Origin: Hemileia vastatrix
Taxonomy: Eukaryota; Basidiomycota; Pucciniomycetes; Pucciniales; Zaghouaniaceae
Direction: 5' to 3'
NCBI GenBank assembly: GCA_030280995.1
Contig: JASXTE010000001.1
Span: 27,066,106-27,130,105 of the forward strand
DNA length: 64,000 bases
Part shown: positions 33,405 to 46,450 of the stretch, piece by piece
Position numbering within the stretch: the stretch's first letter is position 1
How the letters are laid out: each line of letters begins with the position of its first letter
Position numbers and translations under genes: made by a program
The notes under the pieces: generated by a model
Database searches by the model: none
What the model was told of the DNA's origin: nothing
The model's input: the letters and a program-made list of their open reading frames with translations, nothing else

Positions 33405-35225
33405 GGGAAAGAGTTTTATTGATAAGATGATTACATATATAGAGTCTACAGATACTGTTTAGCAATGATACACGTTTGCAATGAAATCTAAGTGGTAGTT
33501 TGAGAGAAACGAGAAAAAAAAATTCGTGGCGTGGCGAAAATATGGTGCCGCCCACTGTACATACACAGTTTCCAGTATAAAACCTATGGTGCAGCCGACG
33601 CCTTTAACCCCGGTTCACTCTGGACGAAGTGCTGAAACTGCTACCATGCTACCATCTGACATATGTGTTACGCGCCTTTTCGCGCTTAGTATTATGAATC
33701 CAACAACCTGTCACCAGAAAAAAAATGTGGGCGCCTGATTGCAGGTGCCAATCCCTATCTTTGATTTGATTCAGTTCTAGCTCAGCTGTAATTATTCTTG
33801 AAAGACCGCGCACTGAACACTGAGCATGCTAGCTCCCATGGCATCAAATCTGAGTTATTCTCGTGTCACAAATGGATTGAGGAATTGGCACCTGCTAGCA
33901 GGTTCCAGGTGTTTTTTTGTGTTGTGTAAACTTTACTTCTCATGAATGAATCAGCATAGGTGATCAAAGTATCTCGCAATCTTACGCAATTAAGCTGCAA
34001 TCTTAAAACAAAATGATACCATCTGACATAGGTGTTACGCGTCTGTTTGAGCTTAGTATTATGAATCCAACAACCTGTAAACTTCTCATGAATGAAGCAA
34101 CACAGGTGATCAAAGTATATCGCAATCTTGCGCAATTATGCTGTAATCTTCAATCAAAATGATACCATCTGACATACTTTTTCACAAAAAATATATCTCA
34201 TACAACTCTTCACCTTAAAGGGCACACAATCTACTTTTGGCTTGTATTTTCTCCTTTTTTTCAAAATTGATTATGAGCTTTCCGTGTAGTTATTTTAATC
34301 ATCTTCCCTCCCCAATAAAGATTGAAACGCTTTAAATTGAATTGATTCAAGTCAGAATCGAAATTTATTTCATCAAACAAAATACTGAGTCAGTTAAGGA
34401 AACACGGCTAAACTGTCTATATCAACTATTCTTTCATGTTTCAGACCTTGAAACAATCATCTCGTTCTTGATAGGACTTGAGCATAAATCATTTGTAGAT
34501 GGATAAGTGGCTAGATTGGGGAGTGATCTGCTACTTAGACAATACTCGCGACTTGTTGGAAAATATTGATATCGTCTAGTGATATCTCATGAAGACTTTG
34601 AAATCATTCAAAGCACATCAACCTAGCCGATAAGCACTTACCCTCTCCCAAAAATTTAAAACTAGAAATATAAATAGTAAAGGCAAAGTTCTTTTTTTAA
34701 ATTTTATAGTCCTTTCCTCCACCTAAATATAAATTCAAGATGACAACATGCCGACAGTAGTTCACCAACAGTCATTTGACCACCTATGTACACATTTTAC
34801 TCATGTTCATACTCTGTCTTATCTTTCTCTTTAGTAGAAGAAATAGATAAATAAACTGTTGTTTTTTTCGAGTTATCAAGTTTCGATTGGCTTAGAGTTT
34901 TTCTTCTTATTTATGATTTCTTTTCCATAACTGTACACCATAATAAAAGTCCCTAAAACCTTCATCGTACATTTTTCTCAGGAAAAACCAACTCTCTACT
35001 TCCTTCTACCACGTTTTTTTTTCAATATCTCTTCGTTTCATTTTTTTCAAAGCCTTATTCACCCGCTCTGATTTGTTTTTAAACATCTAATTCAAATCCT
35101 CCATACTTTCTCACTTCTACAAAACCAATATTACTATCACCACTAATTGACTCTATCTAACGTCTTCATAAACGGTATCTGAAAGCTTCAGTTTTTATTG
35201 TTTCTATATCGGAATTTCTCTCTCA
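33405..35225. other. Host-like intergenic region with partial repeats
   Basis: CpG is common here (GTTACGCGCC, TCGCGCTTAG). A block ACCATCTGACATA-GTGTTACGCG...GAATCCAACAACCTG occurs at 33650-33713 and 34018-34080, and TCATGAATGAA...GGTGATCAAAGTAT...CGCAATCTTACGCAATTA at 33940-34000 and 34085-34150. About 35000-35220 is the likely promoter and leader of the protease gene. No other gene seen. Confidence 0.6.
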
Positions 35226-37226
35226 ATGACTTGCTTAAGGTTGAAGAACAATTCCTCTGGGTTTCACCGACTTTTTTTCATCATTATTATTTCTTTCTTC
35301 TCTGTTTTATCCCAGGGTAAACTCAAATTTGATGTCACCATAACCAATGTTCAAAATTTATACACCGCTTGGATCGGACTCGGCCAACCACCGCGTTATC
35401 ATAATCTAGGGTTGGCTACCGGCTCTTCCAATACTTTTTTTGGGGCTTCGGAAACTTATCAAAAATCTAACTCAAGTGTACAACTCAATGAAAGTTTTTC
35501 CTTTTCCTACCAGTATGGAAATATTTCTGCCAGTTTAGTGGAAGATACTTTCACTCTCAAGTCCGACCAAAATAATGAATTTAGTCTACCTCATGTGACC
35601 ATTGGAAATGTGACAGAATTCAGTGTAAGTCTAGAATCTCCATCACTTATTCTTTTAAAATTTTTAATTCTTTATTTTTCGTTTATTAATTTTATTTTCG
35701 GAATATTTTCTTGAATTTCATAAAACCTGTTTATTTTATTTGACTTTTTTTAAGGGATTTGGGAATGTTGATGGCTTATGGGGTTTGGGGCTATCATCAG
35801 AATCATTCCCAAGAGATGAAAAAAACATTGGAAAGCTTTTAACACCTACTGGGATAATGTATGATCGCGGCCTCTTGGAATCGGTAGTTTTTGGGGTGTG
35901 CTATGCTTCTTTCCCCCCCTTCTGCCTCACTTCTAAAAGCTAAAATCTAACCTGAATTGAATTCTTCTGTGCTAAAAATCTGCTGTCTATAAATTGATAA
36001 AAAAATATAGATCTCATTTCAGCCTACCAGGAGTGTTAGTGATCCTAACGGACTTATGACAATTGGTGGAGTGAATGAAAACCGATACATTGGCAATTTA
36101 ACGTGGTACGGATGTAGCACATATCAGTCAGCTTGTTCTCTGAAACTGTTGGTTCACTTCAAGATAAAGCTAATGGTTGGGTATTTTTTTATTTTTTCTA
36201 ACAGTACTTGGGATTGGTCCGTCTCATTAAGTTACGGAGATGACGTGTTGCATCCAAGCCTCTCCGCCAACTTTGATACAAGTGGAGTTGTTTCAAGTTT
36301 ACTTGATTCAATGGTTCTGTTTTTTTTCACCCATAAAATATACTGACAAAATGATTTTTCGCATTTCCTTCTTTTTTCATTATTTGTTCTTTTTTTCTGG
36401 TGGCTTCTCTTACTTTAGGTACCACTTTGACTCCATCCCTTCCTAGAGACTTATTCAACAAATATGTCAAATCTATTCCTGGAGCTATATGGGAGAATAA
36501 ATGGTTACAATTGAATGCTGCCGGAGTGGTTAGCAAATACATGTTACGGATTCCTCGGACATCTGTGGCTGAAATGCAAGATCTATGTTTTGGAGCATCT
36601 GATCGTCAATGGTGCTTGGTTCCAGAGGCACAACTGGTGCCGGATGGATTAATAACTGATGGCCCACCTGGTTATCGATATGGTTATGCTACTCCACTAG
36701 TAGATAATTCTACTTCATCAGCCAAAATGATTCGTACGTCCTCTTTGATCATTGTGAAAAAAAGATAACAAAACGCCAAAAAAAAAAAAAAGCTTCTTGT
36801 TGTACTAAAATTGAATTTCCATTGTTATTTTTAATGTTATACTATGATCACGATTATTCTTCCATAATTTCAACGGTCAGTTGGGATGAAAGTGATGGAA
36901 AGATTTTATGTTGCTCTTGATTTACAAAGTTATCGAGTACGTATCATGTGATCTCTATTTTACTTTTCTCATTATTATCATTTTTTCAATTTTATTTATT
37001 TTTTTGGAGTGAATTGATTCTTATTTTATTTTATATTCCTTCTTTTTTTCATTTTTTTCATTTTTTTCATTTTTTTCATTTTTTTCATTTTTTTCATTTT
37101 TTTCATTTTTTTCATTTTTTTCATTTTTTTTCATTTTTTTCATTTTTTCATTTTTTCTTTTTTTTGTGTATGTTTGAATGAAAGGTTGGAATAGCGGAAA
37201 CAGCATGGACGAATTCTACTTTTTAA
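35226..37226 (+). CDS. Pepsin-like aspartic protease homologue with altered active site (six exons)
   Basis: Exons 35226-35624, 35755-35895, 36023-36281, 36419-36733, 36881-36936, 37185-37226 give 403 residues with consistent phases; donors include GTAAGT and GTACGT. Signal-peptide-like N-terminus (FFIIIISFFSVLSQG, residues 17-31). Fold landmarks: YTAWIGLGQPPR, ATGSSNTFFGAS (residue 64: Ala in place of the first catalytic Asp), GLWGLG, TIGGVNENRYIGNL, FDTSTTLTPSLPRDLF (second site DTS instead of DTG/DSG, residues 265-267), and the C-terminal LGMKVMERFYVALDLQSYRVGIA. Probably secreted and catalytically weak or inactive. Exon 3 may hide one more short intron (about 36148-36204, GTTGGT...ACAG). 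CpG retained, unlike the transposons. Confidence 0.82.
37045..37165 (+). repeat. (CATTTTTT)n microsatellite in the last protease intron
   Basis: About thirteen units of CATTTTTT or CATTTTTTT in the 248-bp fifth intron (36937-37184). The Phe/His- and Asn/Glu/Lys-repeat open frames on the two strands come from this repeat and are not proteins. Confidence 0.9.
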
Positions 37227-37864
37227 GTAGGCTTTTTTTTGCTCATCATCTTAGTCTTTCTGTCTATCTTTTGTTCTTTTTCTTTCTTTATTAGTGTGAT
37301 TATCATTATTATTGTCCATATTCGTGCTTCAAATCTTTGAAAAAAAGGAAAAGGGGAAGGGAAAATAAAGTGACACTAAAAAGATCAGTTGAGATATAAA
37401 CATAAGACATAATTATTGATCAAGAATAGAATCACACGAATAAAATAAAATAATGTAAAAAAAGCATGGGGAATCAAAAAATAAATAAAGAAAGGTAGAG
37501 ATTAACTGTGGATCTATTTGCATGAATGATTGTCAATATGATTATTGCTATTATTATCATTATTATTCACAACGAGTCTTGTGCAATAGAACTAGTGAGC
37601 ATATCTTTTTTTTCTTTCACACTGTTTGAAGATGAGTAATTACTTAGTCTTTATTAATCATAATGATTATGAATGAGATTCAGTTTTATTATTATTTACA
37701 ATCATTCAATATCTATCACACCACAAAAATCCCTAAATTTATTATTAATTCTAACCAAACTCAGATTTGACACCATGCAAAGTTGTGTGCTCGATTTTTA
37801 ATGAGAAGATTTTATAAAAGCATCAAAGTTGAACTAAAACTAAGTTAAATCAAAAATAGGGACT
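37227..37864. other. Intergenic flank downstream of the protease gene
   Basis: AT-rich, with an AATAAAG-type signal near 37365 and short ATTATT runs. No gene seen. Ends at the CACAC target duplication of element B. Confidence 0.6.
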
Positions 37865-37869
37865 CACAC

Positions 37870-39973
37870 TGTCAGCCAGGCTATCTCAGGAGCCCAGTAA
37901 ATTGTATAATAAATTACTGGAATCATTTAATGGAATAATGCTATGAATTTTATGTAGTTACAATAAAATATCTTATTGAATAAATTTATATAAATATTTT
38001 ATAAGTAAAATAATTATTATATTTATTTTATTATTAAGAGAAATTTAATTACATAAAAGATATTATATTCTATAACATCATGGCGCATTTCTCATCTATT
38101 TAATATTTCTAAATTAATAAATTAATTATTTAAATTTTTATTATAAGTGTAATTATAAACTTAACTTATAATGTAATTACAATTTAAATAATAAAATTTA
38201 TATAAACTAAATACAACTTACCATATAATATTGGGATCTTCCTTGACCCTTAAGTGTGTCACTAAAATTACTAAATAAATTAAAATACTTATTTAATATA
38301 ATAAACTTAAATTATCACTCTAAATAAGTTATTTTATTAAATTAATTAATTTTTTCAATTAAGTTAATAATTAAATTACTTGAAATAGTTAAAACAATTA
38401 ATTTAATTTTCTTTATACTGAATTAAAAATTATTATATACATTAAGACATGAAAATAATACTTTTTGTTTTAATTAAACCCTTTCCATCTATTTGTACTA
38501 CCTGTTTTGGATTTTCATTCTCACAGTTATCATGTTTCACACTCTCGTAGTTACTCATTTTCTTACATTGTTTTGTTCTGGGATTTATGGTGGGAAAATA
38601 AGTTCCTTATTCACAGGTTTAATTTACTGTTTCATTATTTTCCCCGTATTTTATATGTTTCAATTAAATTAAAATACTTGGTTTTTTCACATTACTATAC
38701 TCTTTTTAAACACAATTGACCCTCCCCAGATGATCCTCTTTCCTATAAAAGGGCTTTTGAATCCTCTCTGGAAATTATCACTTACATTACATACATTTTA
38801 CATACTTACAATACATTATTTTTATTTTTATTAGCATTAAAAATCTAATATCAATACTCAATAAATAATCTAAGGTTGCTTTAAGTTTATTAATAATAGA
38901 ATTTGTTTCCTGCGCAGAGAAGACATTTGTCAGCCAGACTACTAGACTTACCCAGTAAAATAATTGATTATCTTACTGAGGTGAAGCCACGCCTTTTAGA
39001 TCCTTATTAATAGTTAATTATTTATTAAATACTTATGTATTACTTACAATTAACTAGCTAAGTACACTAAGTAATGAAGATAATTAATAAAAATAAGTAA
39101 TTGTCCCATATATATTTTTACTCCCAAACACCATGCTCAATAATACAGATGAGATGGGAATAAAATTTAGTATTAAAAAATATATAAAATTATAAAAAGA
39201 AAAAAATACTTTTTCAAATTCCTTTAATTAGATTTTATTGATTCAATATTTCAAATCAAATGTTCCTACACTAAAATTTGACAGACCAAAGGGTTCATAG
39301 TTTTATTTCAAATAAAATAAATATTTTTTACGCACTATTTAGTCTTACTCTTATTATTTCATATACTCTCTTTAATTAAGTTTTTTCCTCTCTCAATCTT
39401 GTATTAGGAGATGTAAATTCTGTGTTCTTTTCTCTCACATATTGCCTATAAAAAGCCCTTCCTTTTTGTCCTTTTTGATTCATTCCTGACTTACTTTACA
39501 ACTTTTATAACACTTCAATTAAACAAATTTATTACTATAATTTATAACCATTAGTATTTACATCACCGTAGTTCTAAAAGATATAATTTATAATAATATT
39601 AAAACTTTACCTCTTCTTAAATTGAGTAAAATAATCAATTAGATTAAGAAAACATGTAACTTGCCTTTGAAAGTCCAGTAACCACTTAAAATCCTTGTAT
39701 AAACCTCAAATAAATCTTCTAGACCAAAAGTGCCCCTTGACAACATTACTCACTTAATTAAGATTTTATCAATTAAACTAAATCTAACTGTTGTGTTATT
39801 CCTCATAAAATTTCATTGCATTTCTCTAAATTTGATTTACTTATTTTATTAGTTTTATTATCTTCACTTTTTTCTTTCTTTTATTATCCTCTCTTTATCC
39901 TCTCTTTAGTTCTTCCTCCTCCTCTGTTCCATTTCTTCTTGTTTTCCTCCTTCTTCTAGATGACCTGCCAACA
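37870..39973 (+). repeat. 5' LTR of element B (with nested solo LTR)
   Basis: TGTCAGCCAGGCTATC...GACCTGCCAACA. Matches 46849-49533 except for separate insertions. TATAAAAGGG near 38745 is a plausible promoter, followed by TTACATTACATACATT, kept in the 3' LTR. Confidence 0.9.
38928..39742 (+). repeat. Solo LTR S1 nested in the B 5' LTR
   Basis: 815 bp, TGTCAGCCAGACTAC...CCCCTTGACA, with perfect duplication ACATT at 38923-38927 and 39743-39747. The undisturbed site is visible in the B 3' LTR (AGACATTACTCACTT). No coding sequence, so a solo LTR left by recombination. Same family as 57005-57734. Confidence 0.92.
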
Positions 39974-40668
39974 ATTGGAGGCCTTTCCAAACAACAACAA
40001 CACTTTTCGACGAACAACATAATGCATGGACCACTTAGCGCAAAACAGAATTTTTTTTTGGCAACTGTGTTTCAAACTTTGTTTTGATCTGTTGGTTTAT
40101 AATATATTAAAGTACATATATTTTAAAGTGATTTCTTGATCACTATAGTAAGTCAACCTTTGCACCTATCAAATATATTATTAAATTTTTATTGCAATAA
40201 CAGTGCCTTGGCTATTTTTCTGAGTCACTGAGTGTAAGTGATCATATTTTTTAAAAAAAATTTTTTCCTAGTTGACCATAATAGAGTTATACTCTTATTC
40301 ATAGAGGACCATTAAATTTTTTTAAAAAAATAAATTATTAAATTAATTTTTTATTGAAATTTTTGATTTATTGGTTGACCATAATAGTACTCCGTGCTTA
40401 GTCCCAATATTACCAATATTTTTTTTGGTATTAATTAATTTTGGTTGACTTATTAAACCTTTTTGGTTGGTCCCATAATAATTATCGTTATTTCTTAATA
40501 AAATAATTTGTAATTACATATTTTTTGTATTACATTTTTATTGTTAATTAATTGATTTTTGAATAAAATTCAAATTTAATTTTTTTTTTTAAAAATCATC
40601 TGATTATTTTTATTTTGAAAATATTATTTTAAACCATTAAATCCATTTGATTTTTTTTCACAGTTCTC
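39974..40668 (+). other. Element B leader with primer-binding site
   Basis: Starts ATTGGAGGCCTTTCC directly after the LTR; TTGGAGGCC or TGGAGGCC is the primer-site candidate. The remaining 650 bases are AT-rich and show no gene. A TTTTTTTTCACAG just before 40669 could be a splice acceptor. Confidence 0.5.
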
Positions 40669-43060
40669 ATGTCCAGTAGTTTGGCAAAAAGCATGGATAA
40701 TCTTCATGTTGATGAAATTGATGTGGATGTTGATAATAAATCTGTAGGTTCTTCAAAATTAACTTACAAGAATTCTTCAGCTAACAAAAAACCTTCATAC
40801 TCCTCAGGACATAGAAATGTCAGGAAAAGTGGCAAACCCCCCTCACCAAACTACACTGAACAAAGTAAAGCCTCAGATCAATCAGAAAAATCCTCTAAAG
40901 GGTATAAAAATAAAAAAGATCCCTCTGACGCAACAAATAAAAAATCTTTCCAGAAATAAAAAAGAGCTTAAGGCAGAAAGCATGAAGTACAAGGCAAGAG
41001 TAAAAAATCTCTGGCAACAGATGCAGGAGCTCTTAAATCACAAGCAGGTTCAACCTCCTCCTTTCCCAGAATTTCAGCCTCAGCCTCAGCCTCAGCCCCA
41101 TAAGGCACCCAGCTCTTTCACTCAAAATCAAAACACTCTACAAGTGGAACAGTGGAAATGGGACTACCTGATGAACCATTACCAGCAGAATTTTCAGCAG
41201 CCAGAAGCTCAACAGCCTGGCCCATCCAGGACACAAACCTGCCATCAACCTCCTCAGGCCCATCCTTATCAGGGAGGCAGAAGAAAGAAGGCACAGGGGA
41301 AATTTCCTCCCTTGCCATGGTAATTAAATTGTTTGATAAACATGTTGGTATGTATAATAAAAAGTCTTCTTCCACAGGTAATATTGTGTATGATAGTGAA
41401 AGAACAGTTAAACCCATAAAGAGACAACTTCCTTTAATGAGTAGCCCTAATGATGTAATTAGTAAATTATCATTTGATGAACCTTTACATTTAACTTTTA
41501 ACTCTTTAATTAATCTTTCTCTTGCAATTGAAAATGTTTTGGTTTCCCCTGAAGTCTTTACCTTTCTTGAGAAAACTTCTGAGGATATATTGAAAGATAC
41601 ACTTGATTTTAATGTTGTGAAAGACAAAAATTTGAGAGATGTATTAGTACATGAGAGTGATAGATTAAATAATTTACACTTACATTGTAAAGTGAGATCT
41701 TCTGTGCAAGATACAGCTTATTTTAAAATCAAAGAAACTTTGAATATTCTTCTTAGCCAACAAAAACAAATAAGAAGTGATCATAGAGCTATCTAAGATA
41801 AAAAATATTCATCTGCACAAAACTTTGAGTGAGTTAAAACCCCTTATTGAAGAGAATTAATCATTGAAAAGTGAAATTAAGTCTCTACAAAATGAGTTGA
41901 AAAAGCTGAAGAATGATTTCCAAGCTCTGAGTACCAAATACACAGTTTTTGAGGACAGAAATGCTTTATCCCTTGAAAAAATAAATGACCAGATGTCTGA
42001 AATTCCAAGGATAAGAAATTTTTGTCTGACCTACAGGAAAAACTCTCAGCCTTAACTGTCAATCATTATGGTGTAGATGAAAATGCTACCCATAAGCTGC
42101 ATGAAAATAAAGGAAAGGAGTCTGAATAAAGCAGCTCTTTTCTTCCCCATATTTCAGCCATTAAACAGACTGACAATGAGTCTGTAAAATCTTTTGCTTC
42201 AAGCAAAAAAAATTTAATGGTCATGAACCAGCTGTTTCTGTAAATAATGAAATTTCTGAACACCTGGCTAAACTTCAAGAATTATTGATGTTAAATAATT
42301 CTAATCAAAAGGTGGACAATCCCAATAGCCAGAAAAATTAGCCCAAACTGGATCAGTATCCCACTTTTGATGGTGAGTCTTCATCTGACTGGCAACACTT
42401 TGTTCAGAGAATTGATAATCTGAAAAACTCTTATAAATTTCCAGATCAAGAAATTGTCTCTAAATTAATTTCTTTATTTTCCAATGTAGCTTTAATGTGG
42501 TATGAATCTGTCTTATTGGACAATCAACATTATACTTGGAAAGAGTGGAAAACATTAATTAAAAATCAATTTGGTGGTTCAAAGTTCAGACTTGCCCAGC
42601 AGAGATTATATGAGACTGCTAAATATGCGTCCTCCTCTCCTGAAAAACCTATTGTTTTCCTTATGAAAATTACAAAATTTATTAGAGCCATGGATCCTAA
42701 AATGGATTATGATATTTGGATAGATAAGATTCTCTATAAATTGCCAAAATCTCTGAGAGATTTGATTGTGGCAAGAACTGAGCATGTAAGAGAGAATTAT
42801 TTCTTTATTAATATCTGTAATAAAGTTATACTAAATCATAGATACAAACCAAGGAATTATCCTTTAAAATCTTATCATGACCAGCAAAAAGCCTTCCAGA
42901 AAACTTCCAGACAAAACTGGTAGACCTTCTGCCCCAGTTGCACCAAAGAAATATGCAACTAACACTTTTTTTAAATGTAAAAAACCATGGCATGAAGGAA
43001 ATATTTGTGACAAGAAAATTCATCTTGTTGAAAAAACTGAGGAATCTGAAAATACTCAAG
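40669..43060 (+). pseudogene. Element B gag
   Basis: N-terminal basic/Ser-rich part (MSSSLAKSMDNLHVDEID), a Gln/Pro-rich part in another frame (PEFQPQPQPQPHK), an unknown middle domain (41330-41796), coiled coil (41864-42055), then the gag domain (about 42340-42870: YPTFDGESSSDWQHFVQRID, MWYESVL, QFGGSKFRLAQQRLYE). The zinc knuckle FFKCKKPWHEGNIC at about 42970 has the first Cys changed to Phe. Several frameshifts and stops (near 41323, 41796, 42055, 42340). Longer than typical gag because of the N-terminal extension. Confidence 0.75.
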
Positions 43061-43890
43061 CTGATCTTGATGATTCCTCAAGTGACTGTAATAGAAATAT
43101 CTCTAATGACCATGATTATTCTCAAGAAGTTATAGTTTTAGAAAAGGATATCCAATATTTAGATAACTGGTCTGAATATTGTGATATTGACTTACCTTCT
43201 GTAGAAAATGCTGAAGTAATTAGAGATATTACTGACAGTTCCATTTTAATATCACCTTTGATATCACCAGTTATCATAAATGCTAAAACTGTTGAGGTTA
43301 TTCTTGACTATGGTGTTGGAGGAATTGTGGTGTATGAGAGAGCACTGGCTTCTGTGGATAAGGATTATCAATGCAAATTATTACCTATAACATCTGAAAA
43401 ATGGAAAGGTTATGGTTCTGTCTTATGTCCCATTGGAAAATACAAGACCACTGTGTTTTTTAAATATAATGGTGGTTTTGTCAGAGCTATCTGTGAATTT
43501 GTTGTTATGAAAAATGATAGTTTAAGCAATTGTTTCATCATGGAAAATGACATTTTAACCATGTTTGGCATTAAATTGTATCCTGAAAACAATTGTTTTA
43601 CCTTGGGAATGAATGGGAAAAGAAAATTTAAAATTTCTTCTTCTAAAAAACATTCTGCACCCTTATTAAAATCTTGTCATTCTTTGATCCAATGTAAAGG
43701 CAGAAAAACAGATGAAATGGATGTATTATTGTCTGAAATTGATACAGCTTCATTTGGTGATCAATTAACTGATGATCAAAAGGATTCAATAGTAGCATTA
43801 ATTACATCTTTCCCAATGGCTTTTGCTCATGGTTCCCATGTGTTAGGATTGGTTAAAGATGAAATATAAATTTCTTTATCCTGAAATTTG
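43061..43890 (+). pseudogene. Element B protease
   Basis: Acidic linker, then the retropepsin. The active site reads ILDYGVGGIVV at about 43303, i.e. DTG changed to DYG. Conserved blocks: KWKGYGSVLCPIGKYKTTVFF, NCFIMENDILTMFGIKL, FPMAFAHGSHVLGLVKD. Stop near 43867 where A reads through (KDHEVKISL). Non-functional. Confidence 0.75.
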
Positions 43891-45255
43891 AATGAAGTAC
43901 CTCCTAGCCTTAAGAAAAAACCTTATCCTGCTTTTCCCACAAAGAGAAAAGATATTGAATATAATATCTCAACTTTATTAAGTATGAATATTATCGAAAA
44001 AGTGGATGTTGCACCCAAATATTGTGTCATCTCTCCAGTTTTGATCTCCTATGAGAAAGATAAAGCTAGACTTTGTGGAGATTATAGAGCTTTGAATACT
44101 TATACTGTGGATGATATTTACCCTTTACCCAGAATTAGCTCTATACATGCTACCTTGCAAGGTGAAAAATTCATAAGCTGTCTAGATGGTGATAAAGGTT
44201 ATCATCAAATACCTGTTGAAAAATCTTCCCGAAACTTTTTGCTAATTGAAACCCATATGGGAATTTAAAAATATGTTAGGATGCCTTTTGGCCCTAAAAA
44301 TTCCCCTTCAGTATTCCAAAAAGTAATGGATAACATATTTCATCAGGAAATAATTGAAGGATGGTTAATGGTTTATATAGATGACATCATAGTTTTTTCT
44401 AAAACTTTTGATGATCATATCCAACAATTAGGAAGAGTCTTCCAGAAGATGGATGAAATTAACATAGCTCTATCCTTGAAAAAGTGTAAATTTGGGTTTC
44501 AATCCTTGAAAGTCCTAGGTCATGTAGTTTCTGGCTTACAGATCTGTGTAGACCAAGGAAAAATTGCTGCTATCCAAAATGTGTCAGCACCAACTTCTGT
44601 AAGGGAAATACAGAGTTATTTGGGAATGTGTGGCTACTATAGACAATATATTAAAAATTATCAAGTCATAGCCTTACCACTTACCAAACTAACAAAAAAA
44701 GATGTGGCTTATATATGGAATGAGGATACTCAAAGAGCTTTTGATACATTAAAGAAATGTTTAATTTAAGCTCCAATCCTTGCCCTTACTGATTTTAATA
44801 AGCCTTTTGTTCTTTATACAGATGCAAGCTTTATTGGCCTTGGAGCAGCTATTCATCAAAAACAAATTATTAATGAAAAAGTTTCAGAAGTAGTAATCTG
44901 TTATATTTCAAGAACCTTGAGAAATAGTGAATTGAAATATGGTGCCACTCAATTAGAGTGCTTAGCAGTTGTATGGGCTTTAGAAAAGCTTCATTATTTT
45001 TTAGATGATCAAAAGTTTAAATTAGTTACTGATTGAAGTGCTGTTAAATCCCTCTTAAACTTGAAAACACCAAATAGACATATGTTTAGATGGGAACTAG
45101 CTGTTCAAGAATACAGAAGTAGAATGACTATTATTCACAGGGCTGGAAATATTCATTCAAATTTTGATATGTTGTCCAGATTAACTCTTCCAAATGATGT
45201 ATCAATTCCAGCCTATGTACCTGAAGATGATACAATACATATACATGGTATATAA
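43888..45255 (+). pseudogene. Element B reverse transcriptase and RNase H
   Basis: RT: KYCVISPVLISYEKDKARLCGDYRALN, DGDKGYHQIPVEKSSRNF, a TAA in MGI-x-KYVRM where A has Tyr, MPFGPKNSPSVFQK, YIDDIIVFSKT (about 44374, YxDD intact). Thumb LGMCGYYRQYIKNY. A TAA after KKCLI (44767), then RNase H LYTDASFIGLGAAI, SRTLRNSELKYGATQLECLAVVWAL, a TGA in VTD-x-SAVKSLL, and the end NFDMLSRL. About 460 codons with four stops. Confidence 0.85.
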
Positions 45256-46450
45256 ATTGTTGATATGGAAGAGGAACTGTTACAACTAATTCTGGATTCA
45301 TATGATAAAGATTCTGATTTAAATAAATTTGTTACAATCTTGAATTATCCAAAGAATTCTTCTATTCAAGAATTGATAAAAACTCTTCCTCCAAAGTACC
45401 AAAATGCTTTGAGTAAGGGAAAGTTTTCCATTGAAGATGGTTATATTTATTACAGGAGAAAACTGACCAATTTCATTGTTATTCCTCCTTCCATGAAAGA
45501 AACCATCTTAAAACTTTGTCATGATGACATATTAGCAGGACATTTTGACCTTGAGAAAGCCTTAATCAGAATTAAAACCACTGATTGGTGGGCTAATATG
45601 TCTGAGGAAACTAAATTATATTTTGAATCTTGTGATTCTTTTCAAAAATCTAAAAGATTGACAGGTAAAAGAGCAGTATTGTTGCAAAATATTGAAGCAC
45701 CTGATTCTCCTTGGCAAATCATCAACATGGATTTTGTCACTGGTCTTCCTGTAGCAGGTAAAGACAGTTATAAATCTTGTTGGGTAATAGTGAATAGATT
45801 CACCATAATGTGCAAATTTATTCCCACCAAAAAAGTTATGTCCACAAAGGAATTAGCTTTCTTATGGTGGTCTTACATGTTTAATATTGTTGGATTTCCA
45901 AAAGTTATTGTCTCTTATAGAGACCCAAAATTTACATCTGAATTTTGGACATCTTTGATTGATATTTGTTGCTATGAGTTAAAATTGTCTACAGCTCACC
46001 ATCCTCAGACTGATGGTCTAGCTGAAAGAATGATTCAAACTCTGTAAGATATGATAAGAAGGTATTGTTCCTTTGGACTAGAATATAAAGACAATGACAG
46101 ATTTACTCATGACTGGGTCACTCTATTTCCAGGTCTTGAATTTGCGTATAGTAGCACTGTTTATTCTGTCACTGAGAAAAAGCCTTTTGAGCTTTGGTTA
46201 GGTTATTCCCCAAACACTCCTTCTCAAATTCTCAATAATAAATTACCTAAGTTGGAGCTACACCCTGGTTTAAAATCTTTTATGCAAATGCAACAGCTAT
46301 GGAGAGAACATTCTCAAAGCTGTATTGATAAGGCATTTGAATATGAAAAGAAAAGATGGGATAAATCCCATAAAGAATACACATTTAACAAAGGTGATGA
46401 AGTGTTTATATCTAATATCCATTTCAATCTACAGGTAAACAATAAATAAA
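45256..46450 (+). pseudogene. Element B integrase
   Basis: H2C2-like part HDDILAGHFDLEKAL and CDSFQKSKRLTG, in which the last Cys of CDSC is Phe. Core: first Asp intact (MDFVTGLP), second Asp changed to Tyr (SYRDPKF against SDRDPKF in A), Glu intact (TDGLAERM). A TAA after QTL at 46045-46047 lies at the same codon as in A. Continues DMIRRYC to EKKRWDKSHKEYT; this part shows what A looked like before N was inserted. Confidence 0.85.

Noticed and set aside
36948..37206. His/Phe-repeat and Asn/Glu/Lys-repeat proteins
   Set aside because: Translation of the (CATTTTTT)n repeat inside the last protease intron.
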